Assembly: GCF_007827045.1 (NCBI RefSeq)
Contig: NZ_RPFW01000001.1
Location: 844,519-908,518, forward strand
Origin: Trebonia kvetii
GTDB taxonomy: Bacteria; Actinomycetota; Actinomycetes; Streptosporangiales; Streptosporangiaceae
DNA: 64,000 nucleotides
Direction: 5' to 3'
The notes under the pieces are model-generated. The model worked only from the letters and a program-made list of their open reading frames with translations, was not told where the DNA came from and made no database searches. Position numbers and translations under genes: made by a program. Below are positions 17,961 through 25,935 of the stretch, piece by piece; the stretch's first letter is position 1, and each line of letters starts with the position of its first letter.

Positions 17961-19952
17961 CTATGAAACCCGCACCCAGGAGGCCGTCGAAGGAACCCCC
18001 CTGTCGTTGACGGCGAAGAGCATGTAGTAGCCAGGCGGCGTCAGGTTGGGGTTCGGCGGCACGGACACCTTCAGGTAGCCATTCCCGAGGTTGCTGAACT
18101 TCACGGCGATCGAGCGCTGGTTGACGTCGGTGACGTGCGTGGGGTTGTCCGGCCGCATCAGCCGCAGGTAGCGGATCCGCGAAGCCTGCGACACCTTGAT
18201 GACGTAGCCGTCACCGAGCTTCATCGCCGTGGGCGCGCCGATGATGGACGGCCGGGAGCCCTGGAACATGTACGGCGGATCGTAAACGTCGATCTCCTGG
18301 TTGAAGGTCTGCGGCAGCGTGTCCTGCGCGTTGCCGAACAGGGGGTTGCCGCCCAGGGTCAGCACGCTGCCGTTGGGCAGCAGGATCCCGCCCGAGTGGT
18401 AGTCGCGGCCGGTGATCGAGTCGGCAGCCCGGGAGAACGCTTTGCCCGCCACGTTGTAGATGCGGGTGTCCCTGTTGTCGCTGCCGTGCATGCCTCGGTA
18501 GTACCGCGAGCCGCCGGTGACGAGCACATCGTCATCAGGCAGCAGCACCGTGATGGGGTAGCGGGTCGGCTCGGCGAGGCTCGGGCCCGGCGTCCACTGC
18601 GGGCTCGGTGCCGCCATGTCGAGCAGGGCCGTCCGCGCGGTCGCCGAGTTGGACTGCCCCACCCCGCCGCCGCCGAGAACCATGACGGTCTGGTTCTGCG
18701 CCGGCGGCAGCAGGACGGAGGCACTGGTCTCCAGGTCCTGCGGGTCCTTGATCCCTGGCACCGGCTTGAAGGCGTTGGTCTTGATGTTCCAGAACCCGGG
18801 CGTCCGCCAGGCGGGTGTCGCCGGGCCGTACCCCGAGTTGGAACCGGTGAAGAACAACTGCCCGTTCTCGGTCAGGAAGGTCGCCGGATACGTCGGGAAC
18901 CCCCGGGTCGGGCCCTTGGTCCAGTTGCCGGTCTTGGGGTTGTACATCTCGTTCTGCATGGTGACCTGGCCCTGCCCGTTAAGGCCCGACATGGTCATGA
19001 CCATGCCGTTGCCCATCTCCGCGAGCGTCGGGTACCAGCGGGCGTAGTTCATCGAGTTGACCTTGACGAACCGCTCAGTCTTGACGTCGAAGACGTAGGC
19101 GTCGTTCGTGCCCATGAAGTTCTGCTTCTGGAGTGTCATGGGCGTGCCGATCCCGAACAGCAGCGCGTTCGACTGCGAGCCGATCAGGCCCTGGACCTGG
19201 TAGCGAACGCTCTTGGACTGAAGCGATCCCTTGCCCTTCTTGACGGCGTCCACCCAGACGTTCTGCTGCCCGGGGGTGATGACCGGGTTCGCGCCGTTGG
19301 CAGCGGCCTTGCCGACGGTCGCCCTCGGCACCCTCAGCGGGAACGCCGACTTGAACTTCGCGCCGTCGGGAGCGGTGAAGACCGTGCCCTTCCCGAGGGT
19401 GAGTGCCTCCTTCATGTCGTAGTTGGTGACGGTCATGCTGCCGCCGGCGTACACCGGGTTGAGGTTCTCGTACCTGGCGGTGCCACCCGCGACAAGAATG
19501 TTCCCGTCAGGCAGTTCGATGTGCCCGGCGCAGAACACGTCCCACGGCGTGGGAATCAGCTTCATTCGCATCGTCGCAGGGTTGAACAGGAGCGTCTTGA
19601 ACGTCCCCGCGTTGAAGAAGGACTGGTTGTTGCCGGAGCCCGCCATGATCAGGATGTCTCCGTTGTAGAGCAAGGTCGCGTGGATTCCGTTGACCCGGAA
19701 TCCGGCTGGGATGTTCAACTCGTTCCACAGCCCGTACTTCGCCTCGTAGGCCGGCCTGGTGATCTGGTAGTGGTGGTACCAGTCCTCGACGGCCCCGCCG
19801 ACGGTCGGCACGTTGGCGCCGATCACCCCGCACACCGCCACGACGCCGACAAGCGCGCTGATCAGGCGTCTGCCGCGGCGACGCGGCCGGAGACCCGGCG
19901 GTGCCGGCGGTGCCGGCGCGTCAAGGTCGCCTGACTGCAGTACATTGCTCAT
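17961..19952 (-). CDS. glxA: Copper radical oxidase GlxA
   Basis: 663 residues. A basic start and a membrane anchor (residues 28-50) are followed by a Kelch-type galactose-oxidase propeller and a C-terminal DUF1929-like domain. Residues matching the copper-radical site are visible: Cys141 (DVFCAGH), Tyr307 in NYARWYPT, the pair Tyr518-His519 in GRDYHSGG, and His606 in PTHVTDVNQR. Trp306 next to Tyr307 may be the stacking residue. GlxA oxidises hydroxyl groups on the glucan made by CslA and is required for its deposition. It lies 44 bp after cslA; a GGCGGG ribosome binding site precedes the ATG. Confidence 0.96.
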   Translation of the reverse strand: MSNVLQSGDLDAPAPPAPPGLRPRRRGRRLISALVGVVAVCGVIGANVPTVGGAVEDWYHHYQITRPAYEAKYGLWNELNIPAGFRVNGIHATLLYNGDILIMAGSGNNQSFFNAGTFKTLLFNPATMRMKLIPTPWDVFCAGHIELPDGNILVAGGTARYENLNPVYAGGSMTVTNYDMKEALTLGKGTVFTAPDGAKFKSAFPLRVPRATVGKAAANGANPVITPGQQNVWVDAVKKGKGSLQSKSVRYQVQGLIGSQSNALLFGIGTPMTLQKQNFMGTNDAYVFDVKTERFVKVNSMNYARWYPTLAEMGNGMVMTMSGLNGQGQVTMQNEMYNPKTGNWTKGPTRGFPTYPATFLTENGQLFFTGSNSGYGPATPAWRTPGFWNIKTNAFKPVPGIKDPQDLETSASVLLPPAQNQTVMVLGGGGVGQSNSATARTALLDMAAPSPQWTPGPSLAEPTRYPITVLLPDDDVLVTGGSRYYRGMHGSDNRDTRIYNVAGKAFSRAADSITGRDYHSGGILLPNGSVLTLGGNPLFGNAQDTLPQTFNQEIDVYDPPYMFQGSRPSIIGAPTAMKLGDGYVIKVSQASRIRYLRLMRPDNPTHVTDVNQRSIAVKFSNLGNGYLKVSVPPNPNLTPPGYYMLFAVNDRGVPSTASWVRVS

Positions 19953-19996
19953 CTGATTCCCGCCTTTCGAATGCCCTGCCAGACAGAAGATCTTTG

Positions 19997-21946
19997 TTAA
20001 GCGGCGACTTCGGTCGCTTCCTCACGAGGGCTGCGCTGACGTTGCGGCGCCGGCGCCTTGCGCCCCCGGCGCTTGCCGAGCTTGACCAGGTGCTCGTCGA
20101 AGAGCCAGACGCCGATCGGCGCCAGGCAGACCGTCAAGATGATCGCCGTCCAGGCCATCATCATGGGATAGGGCCGGTGCCGTATTTCCGCGATGGTCAG
20201 GATGACCACGGGCACGACCGCCCAGATCAGCGAGTACCGGAACGTCGCCAGCCGGTCCGGGCTCGCCGAGTCACCCTTGGCGGTAACGTTGAAGGCCAGC
20301 TTCCGGTGGAACAGCACCTTGAGCAGGCTGCGCGCGTAGATCGGCGCGGTCAGCGCGGAGACCACCATGCCGGAAAGTCCTGATGACCCGGCAGGCTCAT
20401 GCGGGCTGACGTTGTGCCGCCGCATGAACCGGTAGAGCATGAACTGAAGCCAGGCGATGTCGGCGTAGAAGCTGAGCCACCAGCCCTCGTTGCTGTGCAG
20501 GCTGCTGATACCGAAGCCCAGGTAGCAGGCGCTGATGGTGATGCCGAGCAGCCAGCCGATGGCGACGGACGGATAGTAGGTCAGCATCAGGAAGTAGTGC
20601 AGCATCGCGCCAGGGCGGAGCCTGAACCCGACGCGCCACACCTGGTGCAGTATGGCGTCGAACGTGCCCGCCGACCAGCGTGTCTGCTGGCCGAAGAACT
20701 CTGTCCATGATCGCGGCCCCTCGCCGACGGCGACCAGGTCAGGCGTGTAGACCGACCGCCAGTACCTCCCGGTGGCGGGGTTCTTCGTCGCATGGATCCG
20801 CAGGCTCGTCGCCATGTCCTCCGTGATCGACGCGACGTACCCCTTCTTGATGGCACTGATCCGCACGGCCGCGTTGGTGCCGACGAGCATGGCGCAGCGG
20901 CGGTGGTTGCCTGCCCGCTGGATGATGCTGTGGAACAGGTACTGTGCCGATTCCGCCCAGCGGGTGATCCGGCTCTCCTGGTTGCCGTAGAACTGGGGCC
21001 CGACGACGAACGCCACATCCGGATCACGGAAGTAGCCGAGCAGCCGCTCGGCCATGCTCGGCAGCGGCACGTGATCGGTGTCCACGAACATCACCACGTC
21101 GTACCAGCCGCCGTGTTCCCACAGCCACCGGTTGTGATTGCCGTGCTTGGTCTTGGCGGCGAAGGTACCGGCGTCGAAGTCCAGGTAGCCACGGTCCTTC
21201 CTGCTGAAGTGCCGGACGTTGAGGCGCTGGCACATCTCCTTGACCTCTGCCGAGTCGCCCTCGTCGAGCAGCCAGACGTCCAGCTTGCCGTCGTAGACGA
21301 TCTTCTTCGCGGCGCGCAGCGTCCGCTCGGCCATCTCGACCGGTTCCTTGCCAGGGACGATCGTGGTGATGAACGCGACGCGGAGCCTCGTGTCCGGCGC
21401 CACAGGGATGGGGTCGCAGGCGACGAGGCACGCTCGCGAAACCGTGAGCACATTCGCCAGGAGGAACAGCTGCATCAGGATCGAGCCGCCCGCCATGCCA
21501 GCGAGCAGCAGGATGTAGGCGTCCATGCCGATGCCGTGCATGCCACCGCGCCACATCCAGCCGCCGAGATCCGGGTACTGCGACTTGAAGACCAGCCAGT
21601 ACATGAACCCCATGTCCAGCGCAACGAGGACGAAGGCGATGAGCCGGGTCAGCAGCCATTCCCGCCTGCTGTGATGGATGCTGCGGTACTGCACCCGGTA
21701 CGGCTGGCCCTCCGGCAGGCTGGTCAGCGGCCCCGCCAGGGCGGAGAACTGCTCGTACGCATAGCCCGAGCGGCCCAGTCCCTCATCGGCCTGGACGCGT
21801 TCACCGCCGGCCGTCATGTACGTCCGTGTGTCGGCGGGATCTTCGGCAAGCACTTCGCTGCCCGGGTTTCCGGGCGCCGGGGAGGTGTCAGGTGTCTCGT
21901 CTGCCTCGGCTGAGGCCTGGGCGGAAGATCCTTGACGTGTCCACAT
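19997..21946 (-). CDS. cslA: Cellulose-synthase-like glycosyltransferase CslA
   Basis: 649 residues from the ATG at 21946, chosen because AGGAAG lies 6 bases upstream; two further in-frame starts upstream lack one. A GT2 processive glycosyltransferase with paired N-terminal membrane helices, the D-D-D-QxxRW series (LDEGDS, DTDH at 289-292, TED at 375-377 and QQTRW at 420-424) and a C-terminal block of four or more membrane helices. It polymerises a beta-glucan at the membrane and extrudes it. First gene of the csl transcript; the upstream spacer of nearly 900 bp is unusually long. Confidence 0.96.
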   Translation of the reverse strand: MWTRQGSSAQASAEADETPDTSPAPGNPGSEVLAEDPADTRTYMTAGGERVQADEGLGRSGYAYEQFSALAGPLTSLPEGQPYRVQYRSIHHSRREWLLTRLIAFVLVALDMGFMYWLVFKSQYPDLGGWMWRGGMHGIGMDAYILLLAGMAGGSILMQLFLLANVLTVSRACLVACDPIPVAPDTRLRVAFITTIVPGKEPVEMAERTLRAAKKIVYDGKLDVWLLDEGDSAEVKEMCQRLNVRHFSRKDRGYLDFDAGTFAAKTKHGNHNRWLWEHGGWYDVVMFVDTDHVPLPSMAERLLGYFRDPDVAFVVGPQFYGNQESRITRWAESAQYLFHSIIQRAGNHRRCAMLVGTNAAVRISAIKKGYVASITEDMATSLRIHATKNPATGRYWRSVYTPDLVAVGEGPRSWTEFFGQQTRWSAGTFDAILHQVWRVGFRLRPGAMLHYFLMLTYYPSVAIGWLLGITISACYLGFGISSLHSNEGWWLSFYADIAWLQFMLYRFMRRHNVSPHEPAGSSGLSGMVVSALTAPIYARSLLKVLFHRKLAFNVTAKGDSASPDRLATFRYSLIWAVVPVVILTIAEIRHRPYPMMMAWTAIILTVCLAPIGVWLFDEHLVKLGKRRGRKAPAPQRQRSPREEATEVAA

Positions 21947-22724
21947 TTTTTGCTTCCTATCGGGATCGACGCGTTCCATCGAGGTCAATGCGGCAGTTCA
22001 GCTGATCATGCGCAGTGAATCCATCACGTAAGGAGAAGGCTGTTTGAAAATGGGCTGTTAAGGAGCAGCAAACAGCCGCCGACGTGGCGCATCCGAAAAA
22101 TGCAACACGAACGGCCGTTAGTGACGGTGAAATGACTCACGCGCGGACGGTGCGCGAAGCGTCAGCTTGCGAGGCCGCGGGTTGCCTCGCCCCAAGTGAG
22201 TAACGTCTCGATAAACCGCGGCGATGGGTTGCGCGACTGCGCCCGCCCACCTAACGCTCGCCGCAAAGCAGGCACGTTCTCATTGACCCTATGACTCTCC
22301 CCCCAGCTCAGGCGCATCCGCCGTCGAGTGCCCACCTCCACCGTCCGGCAGGCACGCGAGCTCCCACTCATATGAGAGACACCTGCCGGCGACGACCGGT
22401 TCACGCCCATAAGGTTAATTTTTCAGACAAGGCAGGTTCGCCTTGCGTGATACCCACAGTGAACTTCAAGACCATAATGACCGACCAGTGTGATTTCGAC
22501 ATGTCAGGGATGAAACGGGCAAGTTAACAGGCGGGAACACCGGCATCATCGCAGTGCTCCAATCACGTCCGCCGTCGGCAAGAAGGCTCCGGGCCATTCT
22601 CACTATTTGGTTATGGGAGGACGTTCATTGATGAACTCGTTGATCAATAATGCCGTAGCAATGTGATATTTGACATATTTTACGCCCTAGCCGATGATCC
22701 GCCTGGAGGCGGCGGGGGCCTGGC
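21947..22724. other. Long non-coding spacer upstream of cslA
   Basis: No convincing gene. It holds a 7-bp hairpin GCGAGGC/GCCTCGC at 22169-22190 (loop CGCGGGTT), which would lie in a cslA leader, and a 6-bp hairpin CAAGGC/GCCTTG at 22428-22445. An AT-rich patch at 22600-22690 contains GTTCAT-TG-ATGAAC at 22623-22636. A 12-codon frame (MNSLINNAVAM) follows GGGAGG there, but I cannot show it is expressed. Confidence 0.5.
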
Positions 22725-22790
22725 CTAGCTGGAGACCGTGACGGTCTTGCTGGCCGTGGAGCCGTTGAAGTTGGCGTCGCCCGCACGGCC
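22725..22790 (-). pseudogene. C-terminal remnant of an Ig-like (Big_3 type) repeat protein
   Basis: The minus strand reads GDANFNGSTASKTVTVSS then a stop. G-D-A-N-F-x-G-S-T and the terminal K-T-V-T-V are typical of bacterial Ig-like repeats in secreted adhesins. Nothing upstream continues the domain: a terminator hairpin and a small gene come next. I read it as the 3' tail of a deleted surface-protein gene. Confidence 0.5.
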
Positions 22791-22795
22791 GGAGC

Positions 22796-22832
22796 ACAAG
22801 CAGGCGTCTGGGTTAGCCAGACGCCTGCCTTG
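22796..22832. terminator. Terminator hairpin downstream of the small acidic protein gene
   Basis: An 11-bp perfect stem CAGGCGTCTGG / CCAGACGCCTG with a GTTAG loop, extended by ACAAG / CTTGT with one bulge. It begins 7 bp past the stop of the minus-strand gene at 22840. Confidence 0.75.
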
Positions 22833-22839
22833 TGCTGTC

Positions 22840-23064
22840 TTAGACCCCGGCGAACTCGCCCGCCGAATCCGAATCCGGGTCCTGGTTCTCGTCCCCGGGA
22901 TGCGTGTGCTCGGGCAGCGGGTCCCGCCTGCGCTGGTGGAGGGTCTTGTGCAGCCTCGCCAGGTAGTCCTCGGTGAACCCCTTGGTGCCCTTCTGGTGCA
23001 CGATGCCCAGATGCTCGATGATGTCCGCTTCCGAGCCGTCATCATTGATTACTTGTGTTGACAC
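22840..23064 (-). CDS. Small acidic protein of unknown function
   Basis: 74 residues, GTG start preceded by AAGGGG at a 4-base spacing and followed by a strong terminator, so it behaves as a genuine single-gene unit. The N-terminal half is helical (GSEADIIEHLGIVHQKGTKG then FTEDYLARLHKTLHQRRRD). The C-terminal half is charged and disordered (DENQDPDSDS). No family recognised. It is divergent from the LCP gene with about 195 bp between starts. Confidence 0.7.
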   Translation of the reverse strand: MSTQVINDDGSEADIIEHLGIVHQKGTKGFTEDYLARLHKTLHQRRRDPLPEHTHPGDENQDPDSDSAGEFAGV

Positions 23065-23258
23065 GGTTCCCCTTCATTCCGCACCAGCACCTGGGGAGCA
23101 TGTTTCCCTTCCGTAAGTCGGCTTAACCAGTGGCCATGCGAACGGCAAGTACACTGACGCGTATCGCGCGTGACGATCTGGGTCCCCTGGCCTGACTGGA
23201 AAGGCGGGCGGCGGGAAGCGTTCGATGGGCGGGTCGATAGCTGGCGGAAGGATCCCCG

Positions 23259-24575
23259 ATGACCGATGAGGACCCATTTAAGGGCTGGTACCAACAGCAG
23301 CAGCCGCCCGCTGGCAACCCGGCGGACGAGACACGCGACATGACGATCGCGTCGCCGATGCCCGCTCCGGGCGGCGGCGCGGGAACCGGCGGCCCCGGAG
23401 TCGCCGGACCCGGCGTGAACAGCCCGGGAAACGGCGGCCAGGGATACGGCGGCCAGGGATACGGTGGCCCCGGCGGCGGCACGCCGCAGGGCGGCGCATG
23501 GCCCGCACAGCCCCCCGCGACCTCCTCACCCGGCGGGCCCGGCGGATACTCCTACGGCACCCAGTACGGCACGACGCCGGTGAAGGGCGGCCGGCGCTGG
23601 CGGTTCTGGGGGCAGCCGGGCCGCCGCGGGCGGCGGATCGCGCTGATCATCGGGATCGTCGTGCTCCTGCTCATCGCCTCGGTGGCCGGCACGTACTTCT
23701 GGGTCGATGGGAAGCTGCACAAGACCGTCACTCTTCCGGCCTTCACCGGGACGTCCGCGGGGACGAACTGGCTGATCGCCGGCTCCGACCAGCGAACTGG
23801 CATCAGCCGCGCCGAACGGGCCAAGCTGCACCTGGGCTCGACGGGCGCGGACGCATCCGACTCCCTGATGCTGCTGCACATGGGCGGCCCCAAGCCGGTG
23901 CTCGTCAGCATCCCGCGCGACTCCTACGTGCCCATCCCCGGCCACGGCTACAACAAGATCAACGCGGCGCTCGCGTTCGGCGGGCCCAAGCTGCTCGTGC
24001 AGACGGTGGAATCGGTCACCGGGCTGCGCATCGACCACTACATGAGCATCGGCTTCGTGGGCCTGGCCGGCGTGGTGAACTCGGTCGGCGGGGTGCGGAT
24101 CTGCGTCACGACCGCGATCCCGCCCGACTCGTACTCGGGCTTCAAGGGCATGAAGGCCGGCTGCCACAACCTCAGCGGCTCGCAGGCGATCGCCTTCGTC
24201 CGCGACAGGCACTCGTTCGCCACCTCGGACCTGCAGCGGATCGAGGACCAGCGCGCGTTCCTCAAGGCGCTGCTGTCCAAGGCCACCTCGCCTGGCGTCT
24301 ACCTCAACCCGTTCACCGCGCTCCCGTTCGCCTCGACGGCGGCGGGCTCTATCGCCGTCGACAAGGGCAGCAGCCTGTACGACCTGATCCAGGCGGCAAT
24401 GGCGCTGAAGAACCCGGAAACGGGCACCGTGCCGATCGCCAACGCGGCCCTGCCGACCAGCGCGGGCGAGGCGGTGCAGTGGGACCGGGCGAAGGCGCTG
24501 GCACTTTTCGCCGCACTGAAGGACAACAAGCCGGTGCCTAAGGGGCTGCTGACCGGCACCAAGGTCGGATCCTAG
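23259..24575 (+). CDS. LytR-CpsA-Psr (LCP) family cell-wall ligase
   Basis: 438 residues. A cytoplasmic glycine/proline-rich region (about residues 20-105, with repeated GGQGYGG) precedes one membrane helix (IALIIGIVVLLLIASVAG) and an extracellular LCP domain: GSDQRTG, DSLMLLHMG, SIPRDSYVPIPG, KINAALAFGG and FVRDRHSFATSDLQRIEDQR. The arginines in I-P-R-D and R-D-R bind the polyprenyl pyrophosphate in characterised LCP proteins, which attach polymers such as teichoic acids or arabinogalactan to peptidoglycan. GGAAGGA lies before the ATG. Confidence 0.95.
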   Translation: MTDEDPFKGWYQQQQPPAGNPADETRDMTIASPMPAPGGGAGTGGPGVAGPGVNSPGNGGQGYGGQGYGGPGGGTPQGGAWPAQPPATSSPGGPGGYSYGTQYGTTPVKGGRRWRFWGQPGRRGRRIALIIGIVVLLLIASVAGTYFWVDGKLHKTVTLPAFTGTSAGTNWLIAGSDQRTGISRAERAKLHLGSTGADASDSLMLLHMGGPKPVLVSIPRDSYVPIPGHGYNKINAALAFGGPKLLVQTVESVTGLRIDHYMSIGFVGLAGVVNSVGGVRICVTTAIPPDSYSGFKGMKAGCHNLSGSQAIAFVRDRHSFATSDLQRIEDQRAFLKALLSKATSPGVYLNPFTALPFASTAAGSIAVDKGSSLYDLIQAAMALKNPETGTVPIANAALPTSAGEAVQWDRAKALALFAALKDNKPVPKGLLTGTKVGS

Positions 24576-24582
24576 AGCTAGC

Positions 24583-24617
24583 GCCCCGTCGCCAGTGGGG
24601 CAGGCGGCAACGCCTGC
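24583..24617 (+). terminator. Double hairpin terminator after the LCP gene
   Basis: Two stems in tandem: GCCCC/GGGGC (24583-24601) and a perfect GCAGGCG/CGCCTGC stem closed by a GCAA (GNRA) tetraloop at 24600-24617. Both start within 45 bp of the LCP stop codon. Confidence 0.7.
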
Positions 24618-24659
24618 TCCGTTTCTGGCGGTTTGAGGAACGCTGTTTTGGTGTATCTG

Positions 24660-24683
24660 TACCTGTAAAGGTAGGTCTTGACA
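24660..24683 (+). promoter_or_regulatory. Possible operator and -35 element for the solo LuxR gene
   Basis: A small palindrome TACCT-GTAA-AGGTA (24660-24673) sits directly before TTGACA at 24678-24683, about 106 bp upstream of the LuxR-type gene. No good -10 box lies 17 bases downstream, so the promoter call is weak. Confidence 0.3.
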
Positions 24684-24788
24684 TCGTGTTGCGTCGGTGC
24701 TTGCGGCGTCCCCCCGGCTCGCGGTGGCCGGGGCATGCCGCCATAAACCCCTCCGGCGTGCTGCGATCTGGCTTAACCGGAGGGTCTC

Positions 24789-25034
24789 ATGAGCCGCATT
24801 GGGGTTGATGAGCAAACCAGCCTCGGCCTGTCCTCACGCGAAAGTGAGGTCATGTCGCTGATCGCCGGCGGGCACACCAACGGCGAAATAGCGGCACACC
24901 TGTTCCTAGCGGAGAAGACGGTCAAGAACCACGTGAGGCGCATCTACTCGAAACTCGGAGTACACAACCGTTCCGCCGCCATTTCGCACTGGCTGGCGGC
25001 GCGCACCGCTCGCACACCCGCACCAGACTCCTAG
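24789..25034 (+). CDS. Solo LuxR-type HTH protein
   Basis: 81 residues that are almost entirely a LuxR/GerE DNA-binding domain: [22 protein letters not shown], then [26 protein letters not shown]. There is no receiver or ligand-binding domain, as in GerE-like or WhiJ-associated single-domain regulators. GGAGGG precedes the ATG at good spacing, and the gene is bounded by terminators on both sides, so it is an independent transcription unit. Confidence 0.88.
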   Translation: MSRIGVDEQTSLGLSSRESEVMSLIAGGHTNGEIAAHLFLAEKTVKNHVRRIYSKLGVHNRSAAISHWLAARTARTPAPDS

Positions 25035-25055
25035 CCCCCATCCGGCACCGCGCGG

Positions 25056-25082
25056 GCGCCCGGCACGTCAAGTGCCGGGCGC
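25056..25082 (+). terminator. Intrinsic terminator after the solo LuxR gene
   Basis: Perfect 11-bp stem GCGCCCGGCAC / GTGCCGGGCGC with a GTCAA loop, followed by TCTTCCCT. It starts 22 bp past the stop codon. Confidence 0.85.
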
Positions 25083-25161
25083 TCTTCCCTGGGCGCCCGC
25101 TCGTCCCCATGCTGTCGCTTCGGCGTACATTTGGAATGCGACAGTCGTCCCCGAGGAAACA

Positions 25162-25177
25162 TTCAGGGTTCCTTCAG
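25162..25177 (+). promoter_or_regulatory. TTCAG direct repeat upstream of the response regulator
   Basis: TTCAG at 25162-25166 and again at 25173-25177, an 11-bp period (one helical turn), 23-38 bp before the ATG. OmpR-family regulators often bind such same-face direct repeats, so autoregulation is possible. Confidence 0.35.
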
Positions 25178-25199
25178 CAAGGCGAGCGATGATGGCACC

Positions 25200-25922
25200 A
25201 TGAACACGTCGATCAGCGAAGCGGGAACAGCGGCCGATGCCCGGCTGCTCGTCGTCGAGGACGAGCCGAACATCCTGGAGCTCCTCTCGGCCTCGCTCCG
25301 CTACGCCGGGTTCGAGGTGATCACCGCGTCCGGCGGCACCGAGGCGGTTCAGGCCGCCCAGCGGCACCGCCCCGACCTGATCGTGCTCGACGTGATGCTC
25401 CCCGACATGGACGGCTTCGACGTCATCAGGCGGCTGCGGGGCGGCGGCGCCCGCATCCCAGTCGTCTTCCTGACCGCGCGAGACGGCACCGACGACAAGA
25501 TCCGCGGGCTCACGCTCGGCGGCGACGACTACGTCACCAAGCCGTTCTCGCTCGAAGAGGTCATCGCCAGGATCAAGGCCGTGCTGCGGCGCACCCGCGG
25601 CGACGGCGTTGAGCCGACGCCGCGGCTGAAGTTCGCCGACCTCGAGCTCGACGAGGAGTCGCACGAGGTGTGGCGCGGCGGCGCACAGGTGCAGCTGTCG
25701 CCGACCGAGTTCAAGCTGCTGCGCTACTTCATGTCCAACGCCAACCGGGTGCTGTCGAAGATGCAGATACTCGACCACGTCTGGGACTACGACTTCCGCG
25801 GTGACACCGGGATCGTCGAGTCCTACGTGTCGGTGCTGCGGCGGAAGATCGACACCAAGGAGCCACGGCTGATCCACACCCTGCGCGGTGTGGGGTACGT
25901 GCTGCGGCTCCCCTCGTCGTAA
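25200..25922 (+). CDS. OmpR-family response regulator
   Basis: 240 residues: receiver domain with the acidic pair EDE near residue 20, phosphorylated Asp64 (LIVLDVMLPDMDG), the conserved TARDG and DDYVTKPF, then a winged-helix domain ending DTGIVESYVSVLRRKID and LIHTLRGVGYVLR. The layout resembles mycobacterial MprA/TcrX-type regulators. The ATG at 25200 is chosen over an upstream in-frame start at 25131 because MNTSIS leads directly into the receiver. The partner kinase begins 13 bp downstream. Confidence 0.95.
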   Translation: MNTSISEAGTAADARLLVVEDEPNILELLSASLRYAGFEVITASGGTEAVQAAQRHRPDLIVLDVMLPDMDGFDVIRRLRGGGARIPVVFLTARDGTDDKIRGLTLGGDDYVTKPFSLEEVIARIKAVLRRTRGDGVEPTPRLKFADLELDEESHEVWRGGAQVQLSPTEFKLLRYFMSNANRVLSKMQILDHVWDYDFRGDTGIVESYVSVLRRKIDTKEPRLIHTLRGVGYVLRLPSS

Positions 25923-25935
25923 CGGGGTGACTGGC

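Noticed and set aside
18135..19934. 599-codon plus-strand open frame antisense to glxA
   Set aside because: High-GC shadow frame: R/H/D/G-rich with no domain, and the opposite strand encodes a clear copper radical oxidase with all ligands.
20792..21913. 373-codon plus-strand open frame antisense to cslA
   Set aside because: Composition is typical of an antisense shadow (many H, R, D, Q) and cslA explains the region fully.
24678..24706. Full sigma-70-type promoter for the solo LuxR gene
   Set aside because: TTGACA is perfect, but the hexamer 17 bp downstream (TTGCGG) is not a plausible -10 box.
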